A stretch of DNA of 64,000 nt. It comes from Helianthus annuus. Lineage: Eukaryota; Streptophyta; Magnoliopsida; Asterales; Asteraceae. The number at the start of each line of letters is the position of its first letter. The first letter of the stretch is position 1. Below the pieces are notes generated by a model, which saw only the letters and a program-made list of their open reading frames with translations, had not been told where the DNA came from and did no database searches. The stretch is from assembly GCF_002127325.2 (NCBI RefSeq), contig NC_035449.2, positions 83,175,657 through 83,239,656 on the forward strand, written 5' to 3'. Positions 1-9,939 of this stretch are shown piece after piece. A program made the translations under genes and the position numbers.

Positions 1-375
1 TGCTTCATGGATTGCTGAATGTCGAAGGTGACTGCATCATCATTGATGTGAAGAGTGAACTTACCTTCATAGACATGATTGCCCATGCGGTAGCTAGAAA
101 TGGACTACTTAAGATAAGTTGAGTTCTCGAATCCTCACCCATATTAAGAATAAAAAATCAACTGGGAAAACAAACTTATGGATCTTAACCAATATATTCT
201 CTGCTATACCTATCGAGAATTTCACATAACGATCGGCGAGCTGAATATTCATGAGCCTATGTGATGGCTCTCCTAAGTTTAGCGTAGCAAATACGGAGTA
301 GGGCATAAGATTGATGCTAGCACCCAGGTCGGCCAGTGCGTTGTTGATAGTCAGATTTCTCATGAGATTATATGT
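1..375 (-). pseudogene. Ty3/gypsy retropepsin (protease) fragment
   Basis: The minus strand encodes a retrotransposon aspartic protease of the kind found in Athila/Tat-type Ty3/gypsy elements. The motif ALADLGASINLMPYS carries the DLGAS form of the catalytic D-S/T-G triad. It is followed by the expected LNLGEP, QLADR and KFVFPVDF blocks. Nearer the window edge, PFLATAWAI is readable in one frame and the following EGKFTLHINDDAVTFDI-like stretch in another, so at least one frameshift separates them. There is no gag before it and no RT after it, so this is an isolated relic cut by the window start. Family is clear; lineage is inferred. Confidence 0.8.
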
Positions 376-393
376 TTTGACAACTATAATTAA

Positions 394-419
394 GCACCTA
401 GTACGCAACTACTAGGTGC
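394..419. repeat. Perfect 10-bp inverted repeat with 6-nt loop
   Basis: GCACCTAGTA and TACTAGGTGC are exact reverse complements separated by CGCAAC. It lies just beyond the protease relic. It may be a hairpin relic of a small transposon end or chance; no flanking duplication was found. Confidence 0.5.
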
Positions 420-1835
420 GCATAAGCAAGTTAGCGTAGTGAGGATGCCTTAAATCCCTGTAAACAGGAGAGAGCGCAAAGAGTGATTGTATTGACCTGT
501 TCACGTTCCATGGATTTGTTCTGAAACTCTTTAAATTGGATATGTGAATAGGAAGTAATTACATCGCTGTGTTAATCATTTGGTTAATTAATTAGAGGAT
601 TCCGTACTCTAATCGATTTGTTATTGGTTGAATAACTTTGTTCTTCACATTCTTGAAAGAAAAGATCAGAATTGCGATTTACATGTTCCATGGGCTTTAT
701 GGTGGGAATTCCGTCGGTATGGATTCAGTTCGTGATGGTATAAACATAAATACATGTACCTATGCTGTTCCGTCAGAATCTGTTTGGTTCATAACAACTC
801 CGATACGGTACCGACCCTAAAAACCACTCTATTTTGAATATAACTCTGCTTTCAAGATTGCTCTGTCAGAGGCGCCTGTATGGTATGGACACTCACTATA
901 ACTTTGGATACAAAGAAACAACCACTTTCCAAATACAGCTTAGTTTTATATATGTTTTTATGTATAACCTGATGATTGGTATCTATTCAGTTTGTTAGGG
1001 TATTGGTATGGTACAACAATCGAAAGATAAAACCTAAAAATAAAGTTGTGAGATTCTTAATATTGACACATATTTTACATCATTCTAAAACCAAAAAGAC
1101 GAATATCGATACATGTTCGGATAATACTAGTAGATGTTCATGATATCTCTCGTGCGGAATCGGTTCGATTCAGAATGGCATAGGTATGGTATTGTCAAAA
1201 ACGAAATGCATTTTTTTTAAGCGGCTAAATGCTACACTCCCCTACTATATATCTAAACACCTAGAGGGTTTTCCCTCTACCGCTGCTGGCAACCTCAATG
1301 GCATATGCATTCTATCTGTATGCTCAAAAGTAATTACAAGAATATATAATTTACTTCTTTTTTTAAATTTGTATGTTCCTATTTGTAAATTAGTTTTCAG
1401 TAATTAATTTATAGCAAGTCATAGATAAATATATGTAAAAATACAAATTAACTTGGAATCTTATAAAACATATTATTTTAAGAGTTATGAGAGAAAAAAT
1501 ATATAATAAAATACTAGGTTTGTATTTTGATGACTTGTAGATTAATATTCGCAACTCGGTTTTGAGTATCCTTTTTATTATGGCACACATTTAATTACAC
1601 ACTTTAGAATGACATTCTCACAATTTTATAAACTTCATATTTTAAAAGTCTTAAAAAACAAAATATATTTATCAGCATTTATAATAATATAAATAATAGA
1701 ATTAAAAAAAGAAAATTATATCGATGCTATTGTTTGTAAGGATAAAGGAGCCACACATTTCATTAGTATGGTAATTTAATTGTAACTAAAATACAAATAA
1801 TGTTAAGGAAAGATGATATTATAAAATTATAAAAT
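420..1835. other. AT-rich intergenic stretch without a recognisable gene
   Basis: No reading frame here has a recognisable domain. Scattered short related strings (GGTATGGTA, GATACGGTACC, GGTATGGTAT near 770-820, 1000-1015 and 1180-1192) suggest a decayed transposon, but I could not define ends. Confidence 0.4.
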
Positions 1836-1914
1836 TCTTATTCTTATTATCATTCTTATTTTTATTTTTATTCTTATTTTTATTCTTATTCTTATTCTTA
1901 TTCTTATTCTTATC
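1836..1914. repeat. TTATTC/TTATTT microsatellite
   Basis: About 80 bp of imperfect hexanucleotide repeats (CTTATT alternating with TTTATT units) directly readable on the plus strand. Confidence 0.9.
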
Positions 1915-2040
1915 TCCAACAAATGTGAAGGACTTGAACACTAATTCTTATAATTGATCCACTTCATATATTTTAACTATACCAGAGTTCAAGTATTGTA
2001 CCGATACTTTAACGAACTAATCCGATATTAACCGAAACTC

Positions 2041-2067
2041 CGCCGCAAAGCACGGGAACACCACTAG
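2041..2067 (+). mobile_element. Possible Helitron 3' terminus (CTAG end)
   Basis: CGCCGCAAAGCACGGG, which can pair weakly (CCG with CGG), is followed within 12 nt by CTAG and then T. This matches the usual plant Helitron 3' end: a short GC-rich hairpin upstream of CTRR, inserted before T. I could not find the matching TC 5' end upstream, so the element length is unknown. Confidence 0.35.
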
Positions 2068-2136
2068 TTATTTATAAAGTTAAGCTAATATAACATTTTC
2101 AATAAAATAGTTTCATGGTAGACCACTAAGCAATCT

Positions 2137-2223
2137 TGTCAAATTATTATAGATTCTTTTTTTTTTGTTTGATTGGAGGGCGACTGTCAAATTATTATAG
2201 ATATTTTTTGTTTGATTGGAGGG
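2137..2223. repeat. Tandem duplication, about 48-bp unit
   Basis: TGTCAAATTATTATAGAT followed by a T-run and GTTTGATTGGAGGG occurs twice in succession (starts at 2137 and 2185). The copies differ mainly in T-run length. Confidence 0.85.
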
Positions 2224-2359
2224 TTACAAACATATGAGAAACCGAACTTAATTTACATATAAATTTTGGATATCAGTACATGAAGAAATTTAATCTATTT
2301 ATTTTCATAACTTTTTAGTTTTATAAAGTAATGAAGCCTTAAAACTTTGATGGTGTTAA

Positions 2360-2801
2360 TGTTGGATCAGTTCTGTTTAAACATAATGGAAAACATGAAT
2401 AAAATACCTGTTACAGCAGACAGGCCGGTAGAGAATCCAGTCAGAGATGCAGCCATAGAGTTCGACATGATTGTCAGGATGATCTGGTTCCTCCTTAGGG
2501 TGTAAAGTGATGATGGTGAAGAACCGAAAGTAGGGTAGATTTCGGTTATGGGGAGAGAGACGATGAGTTGATGTTATGAGGGTTTGTGATTGTGTAATCT
2601 GTGTAACCCTTAAACTCTCTAATAATCCCCTTATTTATACACCCAAGAGGAAACCTAATTAGTTAATAAGGGTAATATGGTCCATCAACAATTACCAACT
2701 AATTATTAATAGGTTATTAATATATTTTGATCTAATATAATATAAATGATTATAAAGGCTACAAGATTAAATATTACATTAATAATATATTTAATCTCAC
2801 A
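2360..2801 (-). repeat. Copia-1 3' LTR
   Basis: 442 bp, TG...CA. It keeps a canonical TATAAATA box (minus strand, 2631-2640), which is altered in the other LTR. It differs from the 5' LTR at about five sites. Confidence 0.95.
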
Positions 2802-2812
2802 TTCTCCCACTT
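2802..2812 (-). other. Copia-1 polypurine tract
   Basis: AAGTGGGAGAA on the minus strand lies immediately before the 3' LTR. This is the expected position and composition for the plus-strand primer of a copia element. Confidence 0.85.
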
Positions 2813-3127
2813 AGCCGAGTAATCATTTATCATGAGTATTAGGTAAGCCTGGCCAGGAGTTAACACTCATTTTAGCTTTAAACCAAGAACTATAGCAGAG
2901 AAATACAGCCGTTGAATCATCATTCGACTCAGGACCTCCATTAATCATACTATAGCCTCAATTTAAAACCTAATAGTTACGATCAAAATATGTATAAGCC
3001 CTTTAGCGTCTGATTTGTATTTATATTTGTCTATATGTCATTACACCGGCAGAACATATGTTAGAGACATACAAAATCAAACTGAAGAAATTTTATTAAT
3101 TAAAACATAAGCTAGTACAATATGTCA

Positions 3128-4981
3128 TTAAATAAGGTCTTTAGTAAGTCCCATATTCGTTACATGTTCTTCGAAAACTTTAGGTGGGAGACCTTTAGTC
3201 ATCGGATCCGCTAGCATATCTTTAGTACTAATATACTCAATACAAAGATTATTTTCCTCAACTCGTTCACGTACGAACAAATATTTTGTATCGAGATATA
3301 AACCAGCTCCAGTCGAACTGTTACTGTTCGAGAAACTAACGACAGCTGAGTTATCACAGTAAAGCTTCAATGGTCTAGAAATGGAATTAACGATTTTGAG
3401 TCCAGTGATCAGATTTCTAAGCAACATTCCATGACAAGTTGCGTTGTAAACAACAACGTATTCTGCCATCATTGTGGAAGTTGTAGTTAACTGTTGTTTA
3501 TAACTCTTCCATGAGATAGGTCCGCCTGCTAACATAAAGATGTAGCCCGAAGTGGATTTCTTGTCATCTTTGCATTTGGTAAAATCAGAATCAGAATAAC
3601 CTACCACTTCTAAATGATCACTTCTTCTATAAGTCAGTTTATAGTCTTTCGTCCCTTGCAGATATCTGAGGACCTTCTTAGCTGCTTTCCAGTGATCTAG
3701 GCCAGGATTAGTCTGATAACGGCCTAGCATTCCAGCAATATACGCGATATCTGGGCGAGTACAGACTTGAGCATACATCAGGCTCCCGACTACTGACGCG
3801 TAAGGTATCTGGCTCATTTGCTCCTTTTCAACCTCTGTTGTCGGACACTGGAATGAACCGAAAACATCTCCCTTAACTACTTGAGCGACGGAGGGTTTGC
3901 ACTGTTGCATGTTGTAACGTGTAAGGACACGATCTATGTAAGTCTTTTGAGACAATCCTAAGATCCCTTTGTGTCTATCTCGGTGAATTTCGATGCCAAT
4001 GACGTAAGAAGCATCTCCGAGATCCTTCATGTCGAAGTTATGCGAGAGTAACCGCTTCGACTCATGCAACATGTCTAAACTATTACTTGCCAATAGAATA
4101 TCATCTACATAAAGGACAAGTATAGTAAAGTTACTCCCACTCATCTTGAGGTAGGTGCATTGATCCACTTGATTCTTCATAAAACCTTGCCTCTTCATGA
4201 CTTCATCAAACTTGAGATACCATTGACGTGATGCTTGTTTTAACCCATAAATGGATTTCTTCAACTTACAGACTAGATGCTCCTGACCTTCAGGTTTAAA
4301 GCCTTCAGGTTGTTTCATGTAAACATCTTCGTCTAAGTCTCCGTTAAGGAAAGCAGTTTTGACGTCCATCTGATGCAGCTCTAAATCAAAATGAGCTACT
4401 AGGGCCATAACGATCCTTAATGAATCTTTACGAGAGACAGGTGAAAACGTCTCTTGATAATCAATTCCCTCTTTCTGAGTGTAGCCCTTTGAAACCAATC
4501 TCGCTTTATAGCGTTCAACGTTCCCATTCGGATCCAGTTTTGTTTTGAACACCCATTTACAACCTACAGGTTTGACACCGTTGGGTAATTCTACCAAATC
4601 CCAAACGTCATTTTTCTTCATGGATTCAAGCTCATCAATCATTGCTTTGTTCCATTCAGAAGTCTGATCACTGCTAATGGCTTCATTATAAGAGATAGGA
4701 TCATTGAGCTTTCCAGCATCCATTTCAGTCAGGTAGGTAACATAATCATCCCAATTAGTAGGCCGTTTCTGCCTAGATGACCTCCTGAGCTGATTTTCGG
4801 GTTCAGCGTTGTCTTGGTTTTGAGCGTTTGATGTGCCTTCGTTATGAGGTATAATGGGTTCTGGTTGTGGAGATGGAATTTGTGCAGTGGCTTCAGGTGC
4901 AGTTGCATGGGGTACAAGAGGAGTAAACGGAGTAATGGTAAGCGACGAGTCTCTCCCCCCCGCGTCTTGTACTTCTTGCAA
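3128..4981 (-). pseudogene. Copia-1 pol, C-terminal part: reverse transcriptase and RNase H
   Basis: This 617-codon open frame is the second half of the copia polyprotein. It would copy the element RNA into DNA in cytoplasmic particles. The RT core begins with the conserved WVFKTK and ARLVSKGYTQKEGIDY blocks, has QMDVKTAFLNGDLDEDVYM, then the catalytic YVDDILLAS. The RNase H region has the SDSDF and YCDNSAV blocks and ends with the tether DMLADPMTKGLPP. The frame is the same as the integrase segment to its right, separated only by a TAA at 4982-4984, so no independent ATG is expected. Apart from that stop the region is open, consistent with a young insertion. Ty1/copia assignment is secure; the lineage within copia is not. 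Confidence 0.93.
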
Positions 4982-5576
4982 TTATTCGTAAGGGTTGGTA
5001 CTGCTCCCACTGACCTTGAAATCCTCCAGGAACGCAACACGCTTGGTTTCAACAATACGGGTGACATGGGAAGGACAATAGAAACGATAACCCTTTGAAT
5101 GATCAGGATACCCGATAAAGAAGTAGGTAACTGTTTTAGGGTCAAGTTTCCTTAGGAAAGGATTATATAATTTTGCTTCAGCAATGCAGCCCCATACTTT
5201 CATATATTTAAGACTCGGTTTCCTTCCTGTCCAAAGTTCATAAGGAGTTTTAGGGACAGACTTAGAAAGAACTCTATTGAGTATATGAACAGCTGCTTTT
5301 AACGCTTCAGTCCAGAGGAATAATGGTAAATTAGTGTTGGCTAACATACTGCGCACCATGTTCATAAGGGTACAATTTCTTCGTTCAGCAACACCATTCT
5401 GCTGAGGTGTACCAGGCATGGTGTATTGGTTCACAATCCCCTGGCCCTTACAAAACTCATAAAATGGACCAGGAGTTTGACCCACATCAGTATGTCTTCC
5501 ATAATATTCACCGCCTCTGTCTGATCTCACAACTTTAATCTGACGATCTAATTGCTTTTCAACTTCCACTACAACA
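4982..5576 (-). pseudogene. Copia-1 integrase, second part, ending in a premature stop
   Basis: The minus-strand frame resumes directly at the edge of the CACTA insertion. It carries the integrase core: [12 protein letters not shown] with the second catalytic aspartate, then [11 protein letters not shown] with the catalytic glutamate, followed by the [16 protein letters not shown] and WGCIAEA blocks. It ends NPYE followed by TAA at 4982-4984. The downstream RT frame is in phase, so one substitution (for example from CAA) is the simplest explanation. The first part of the same integrase lies at 9940-11610, beyond the transposon. Integrase would insert the cDNA; here it cannot be made as one piece. 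Confidence 0.92.
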
Positions 5577-6705
5577 AAAATGGCTTTTTAGGACCTTTTC
5601 TGTGGGACGCTTGTTAAAGAGAGTCCTAAAAAACTATTTAATAAGACTATGTATCAAAACTAAAACAAAATGTATTACTGTTTTGATAATATTAACCGCT
5701 ATGTATCAAAACTAAAACAAAATGTCATATTTACTATTAATCATAACATTTATATATATTGATTTTACATCTATTTTTTCAGTTTAATCGGTCAATATTT
5801 TGCAAGTTAACATGCCACAATAGGTGTTTTATTACAATGCTTTTAGTCTTTTACGTCTATTTATTTTTTGTGCGTTTTAACGGTCTCACGGCAATGCACA
5901 GATTATACATACCCATTTAAATTAACGAATTATAAATACTCATTATCTATATATAGGTAGAGGATCCTGTAAAAAGTGCTCAAAGTGTGAGAAGTGTATT
6001 ATAACACTATATATAATACTATATAACACCCTATAAACACAGTATAACAATATGTAACACCATATAATACCATATAACACTTTGTAACACTATATATCAT
6101 TATATAACAAATATTACACTATAGAACTTTTGGGGTCCTTTTATAATATACTCTACTAAACCGGTGTCCTAAAAAACTATTTAATAGGATGGATGATTTT
6201 TTAGGGTCCTATTATCATATAATTTAATAGGACACTTAAAATGTAGATCCTAATAAAGTACTTTATAAGACATTTAATTGTTAGTGTCCCATTATGTGGT
6301 ACTGTATTAGGACACTTGATCATCTAGGGTCCTATTATAACAAAACTTAATAGGACACGTTGTAGTTAAGTCATAAATGTTCAGTGTTATAGGACCATTT
6401 CTAGTCGAAGTCATATTATAACTTAACTTAATAGGACACCTGACACTTGGGTCTTATAACTTTAAACTTTATAGGACGCTTAATTATTGTGGTTTTATTA
6501 TAATACACCGTAATAGGACACTTGATATTTGAGTCATAAAACATTAGTTTTATAGGACGCTTATTCGCTAGAGTTTTATTATAATATAACTTAAAAAGAC
6601 ATTTGACACTTGGGTCTTATAAATTTAACCTTTACAGGACGCTTAATCATTGTGGTGTTATTATAATACACTGTAATAGGACAACTTGACACTAGGTTCT
6701 TATAT
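5577..6705. repeat. CACTA left subterminal repeat region
   Basis: Repeated short motifs such as AATAGGACACTT, GGGTCCTATTATA and ATAGGACGCTTA occur on both strands at intervals of 40-70 bp across the region. No reading frame is supported. Confidence 0.8.
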
Positions 6706-6751
6706 GTGACAACCCGTACCCTCGATCCGATCATCGAAAGAAGGGTATTTT

Positions 6752-6753
<2 letters not shown>

Positions 6754-6791
<38 letters not shown>
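6754..6791. repeat. ATT microsatellite
   Basis: About twelve uninterrupted ATT units. Confidence 0.95.
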
Positions 6792-6795
<4 letters not shown>

Positions 6796-6893
6796 TTATC
6801 AAATAATAATAAACCCGTGACGGGAGAAACGGACCGTTTAATAGATAACCTGAGCCTAGCATATGTAATGGGATATTAGGGGGTTTATATCTA

Positions 6894-6960
6894 TGGGCCA
6901 GGCCCAACCCAACTCCCTAAACAAATTACACTCCCACCTCCCTCATTTTGTTAAACCCTA
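6894..6960 (+). promoter_or_regulatory. Site II pair and telo-box inside the CACTA element
   Basis: TGGGCCAGGCCCA is a palindromic pair of GGCCCA boxes recognised in plants by TCP factors. AAACCCTA 46 nt downstream is the plant telo-box. Sequence match only; activity is inferred. Confidence 0.45.
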
Positions 6961-8182
6961 CGAATGATATCAGCCGCCCAAAGCTCCTCTGCCCCTCTCA
7001 AAAATTCCGGCGGTCGGAGCCGGATTCCGGTCAGTTTATCGGCCGCCGCACACCCCTAACCCACTCTACTCTCTTAAATACACCATCGCCTACCTCCCTC
7101 TCCCTCGACACACAGAGCCGGCGGGTCCGACGACACAATTTGGCAGCCAGTGATGACCGGCAAACTCTCCGGCGACAGTTCGTTTACCGACGACATCCCA
7201 ACACCCTTCTTCTTCCACCCCCTCACATCACCACACCCTCGCTCTTTCTCTGTCTCTCTGTCGAGCAACAACAACAGCAGCGCCGATAATGACAACGACG
7301 GATGATGTTGATGATGAACCTGATGATATCGATGATGACGAGATGATAGTGGTGCAAGCCATTGGCAGCCGGCGGCGACAGCCGACGACTGGGAAAGCCG
7401 GCCGACGTTAGTAACATCACGACAGCGGTTGAGGTGACGATGGGTTCTCTTCAGGTTCGAGTTGTGGGTTCGAGTAAACGGAGGCAATGGACGTGGCGGT
7501 GGTTTTCTCGGGTCCGAGTTTGGATGTTCGGGTCTCGGGTCGCACCCACAACCAACAGTTCTTAACCTACTGGTCAGTAATGTGCTATCTTATATATATG
7601 TGTTTATTATGGATTTTGGTTAGATATTAATGTGTGTTAACTGTTTGGTATATACATGAGATTTGGAAGTTGAATGGTTGATAATTGATTTTTGAGATCT
7701 TTGATATATGTGAGCTGTTGGTGTTTGCTGTGTTCTCCTTTAATTCACAGCAGAAGTCCATAGGTTTTTATTCATATGACTATTTTATTTGATGTATACA
7801 CTTTGAATATTTGAGGGTGTAGACTATATTGGTATTACCTACTGCACCCGCTCTATATATTCACTTAAATAAAGAATTGTGTACGCTAAATGTATATTTG
7901 TGTGTTCACCCTCAAATATATTCAGATTAGAATAATATATTTCTAACCTATATTTGACTATATTCAGACTATTTTATATTTGAAATCTTTGAATAATCTG
8001 ACTACAGTGACACCAATTAACAAACACACGCACATCAAAGTATCAGACTATAGTATTACCTAGTTCATTATTTTTTTTTATTTTATATGACTACTGTAAT
8101 TTAAATATAGGTTTGATAATGGGGATTCTTATGGAATGATTGAATAGATGTGTGTTGTGGCCTCTGATTCCATCTTATAAGT

Positions 8183-8500
8183 AATGGGTAATTGAATGTT
8201 GAGTTTTGTTGTATAAGAAGGATAATGTTTGCTGTTTGAGTGACTAGTGCATAAGAACATTAATTTAATCACCAGTCTTGAAAGATGCAAACTTTCAATG
8301 TTTCACATAACTACATTTTTCTGTTCAACTTTTTAACACTTTACCTCATATTTCTATATCAAGTTACTAATTTTCTTGTGTTTTTACAGACTTTGACAGC
8401 TCTAGCAATTTCCTTTCCTGCGCTACAACCTTTGAGAGATTCTATATCTCGATTAAGTGACTATTAATGATTTCTTTTTTTTTTTTACAAAATACCATAG
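8183..8500 (+). repeat. Direct repeat copy 1 within the CACTA element
   Basis: This 318-bp block is repeated at 8630-8945, an offset of 447 bp, with very few differences. It ends in a T-run and CCATAG, then goes straight into GACGAGTAGAATATTC. The second copy reaches that same sequence only after 277 extra bases (8946-9222). Confidence 0.9.
8389..8466 (+). other. Exon-like block with acceptor site (copy 1; copy 2 at 8836-8913)
   Basis: TTGTGTTTTTACAG looks like a pyrimidine-rich 3' splice acceptor. It is followed by an open stretch reading LTALAISFPALQPLRDSI and a stop. The same arrangement recurs 447 bp downstream with one residue changed. I do not recognise the protein; it may be a terminal exon of a captured host gene. 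Confidence 0.35.
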
Positions 8501-8629
8501 GACGAGTAGAATATTCTCTTTATTATTAGGATGTTATATGTTGATGGTCTATTTGTTGTATACAACTTGTGTCAATTGAAAAAGGATGAGAGGATTCATG
8601 TGTTCATGTATAAACTGCCATACACTCGA

Positions 8630-8945
8630 AATGGGTAATTGAATGTTGAGTTTTGTTGTATAAGAAGGATAATGTTTGCTGTTTGAGTGACTAGTGCATA
8701 AGAACATTAATTTAATCACCAGTCTTGAAAGATGCAAACTTTCACTGTTTCACATAACTACATTTTTCTGTTCAACTTTTTAACACTTTACCTCATATTT
8801 CTATATCAAGTTACTAATTTTCTTGTGTTTTTACAGACTTTGACAGCTCTAGCAACTTCCTTTCCTGCGCTACAACCTTTGAGAGATTCTATATCTCGAT
8901 TAAGTGACTATTAATGATTTCTTTTTTTTTTACAAAATACCATAG
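8630..8945 (+). repeat. Direct repeat copy 2 within the CACTA element
   Basis: Near-identical to 8183-8500. It is followed by a 277-bp segment absent after copy 1, then by the shared GACGAGTAGAATATTC block (9223-9268, also at 8501-8546). Confidence 0.9.
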
Positions 8946-9311
8946 ACCTAATATCTGTCTGATGTTAAAAAAGTGGTCTTTTTTCAGCTTTGTATGGGTT
9001 AAGTTACTAGGTGACATAAATTTCCAGCCAAAACCATGCGTAGAAATGGTCAGAAGAGGTGCGCCATAGTTCCAACATTTGATGGTAGACATGTTTAACG
9101 GAGCCTTTCTTGAGGAACACTGAACTTGTATCTTTACCAGAATCATAACATCTGACAGACATCAACACAGCTTGGAGGCTCTGATGTGGAGAGCTATCAA
9201 ACAACTATCACTTGAAGATCAAGACGAGTAGAATATTCTCTTTATTATTAGGATGTTATATGTTGATGTTATACAATAACTATTAGGATGTTATATGTTG
9301 ATGGTCTATTT

Positions 9312-9939
9312 ATAAAATTGGTTTTATAATCTTATTTGGGATATTAGGACCATTTTCTTGATATTAAAGTAGCTATAGCGTTAAATCATAAGGGTCCTAT
9401 AAATTAATTTTTAAGGACGCTTGTTTGTGTATCAAAAGGTTAAAAGTAGGTAATCACATATTATAACATTATAAAAGTGTCCTAATATGTTCGTTTTAGG
9501 ACGTTATTTAAGTTGTCTATAGACATATTATGCGACCATAAAATTGGTTTCATAATCTTATTTGGTATATTAGGACCCTTTTATTGGTACTAAATAAGGT
9601 ATAATGTTACATCATAAAGGTCCTATCAATTAATTTCTAAGGACGCTTGTAAGCGTATCAAAAAATTAAAAGTATGTAAGCACATGTTAGAAAATCGTAA
9701 AAGTGTCCTAATATGTTTTTATTAGGACACTATTTTAGTTGTTCAAAGACATATTACGCGACCATAAAATTGGTTTCATAATCTTATTTGAGATGTTAGG
9801 ACGCTTTTTTAGTTCCGGGACTTATTACGACCCCTTTACATGAAACGCTTTTACCGTTGGTCCTATTAAATGAAAGGTCCTATAAAATAGCATTTTAGGA
9901 CGCTTTTGCGCGTACTAAAAACCCAGTTTTCTTGTAGTG
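9312..9939. repeat. CACTA right subterminal region with 226-bp tandem repeats
   Basis: Units begin ATAAAATTGGTTT at 9312, 9538 and 9764, a period of 226 bp. The third unit is truncated by the terminal inverted repeat. Each unit carries AGGAC/GTCCT motifs like the left subterminal region. Confidence 0.88.

Larger units (their letters stand above)
6705..7580 (+). other. Promoter-like and leader-like segment carried inside the CACTA element
   Basis: Composition changes sharply from AT-rich subterminal repeats to a GC-rich, gene-like segment. It starts TGTGACAACCCGTACCC, has an ATT microsatellite, then TGGGCCAGGCCCA (6894-6906: two inverted site II/TCP-type boxes) and a telo-box AAACCCTA (6953-6960). 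A CT-rich leader-like stretch follows, and then short frames beginning ATG near 7290 and 7488. A GT donor-like site (CTG|GTCAGT) lies near 7571. The pair of site II and telo boxes is typical of housekeeping-gene promoters, so a captured host gene start is possible. An alternative is part of a Ty3/gypsy LTR, many of which start TGTGACAACCCG. No protein family is recognised. Confidence 0.45.
5577..9939. mobile_element. Non-autonomous CACTA (En/Spm-type) DNA transposon
   Basis: The left end reads CACTACAACAAAAATGG. The right end, reverse-complemented, reads CACTACAAGAAAACTGG. This gives terminal inverted repeats of about 28 bp with a few mismatches. The 3 bp on both sides are TTC, the 3-bp duplication expected for CACTA elements. 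Both ends carry many subterminal copies of short AGGAC/GTCCT-containing motifs, which in this superfamily bind transposase. No transposase-like frame was seen, so movement would have needed a helper in trans. The insertion falls inside the copia-1 integrase and splits it between a Glu codon and the next Val codon. Confidence 0.95.

Noticed and set aside
7074..7487. Minus-strand frame inside the CACTA element
   Set aside because: Opposite to a promoter-like, CT-rich leader; composition explains it and no domain is seen.
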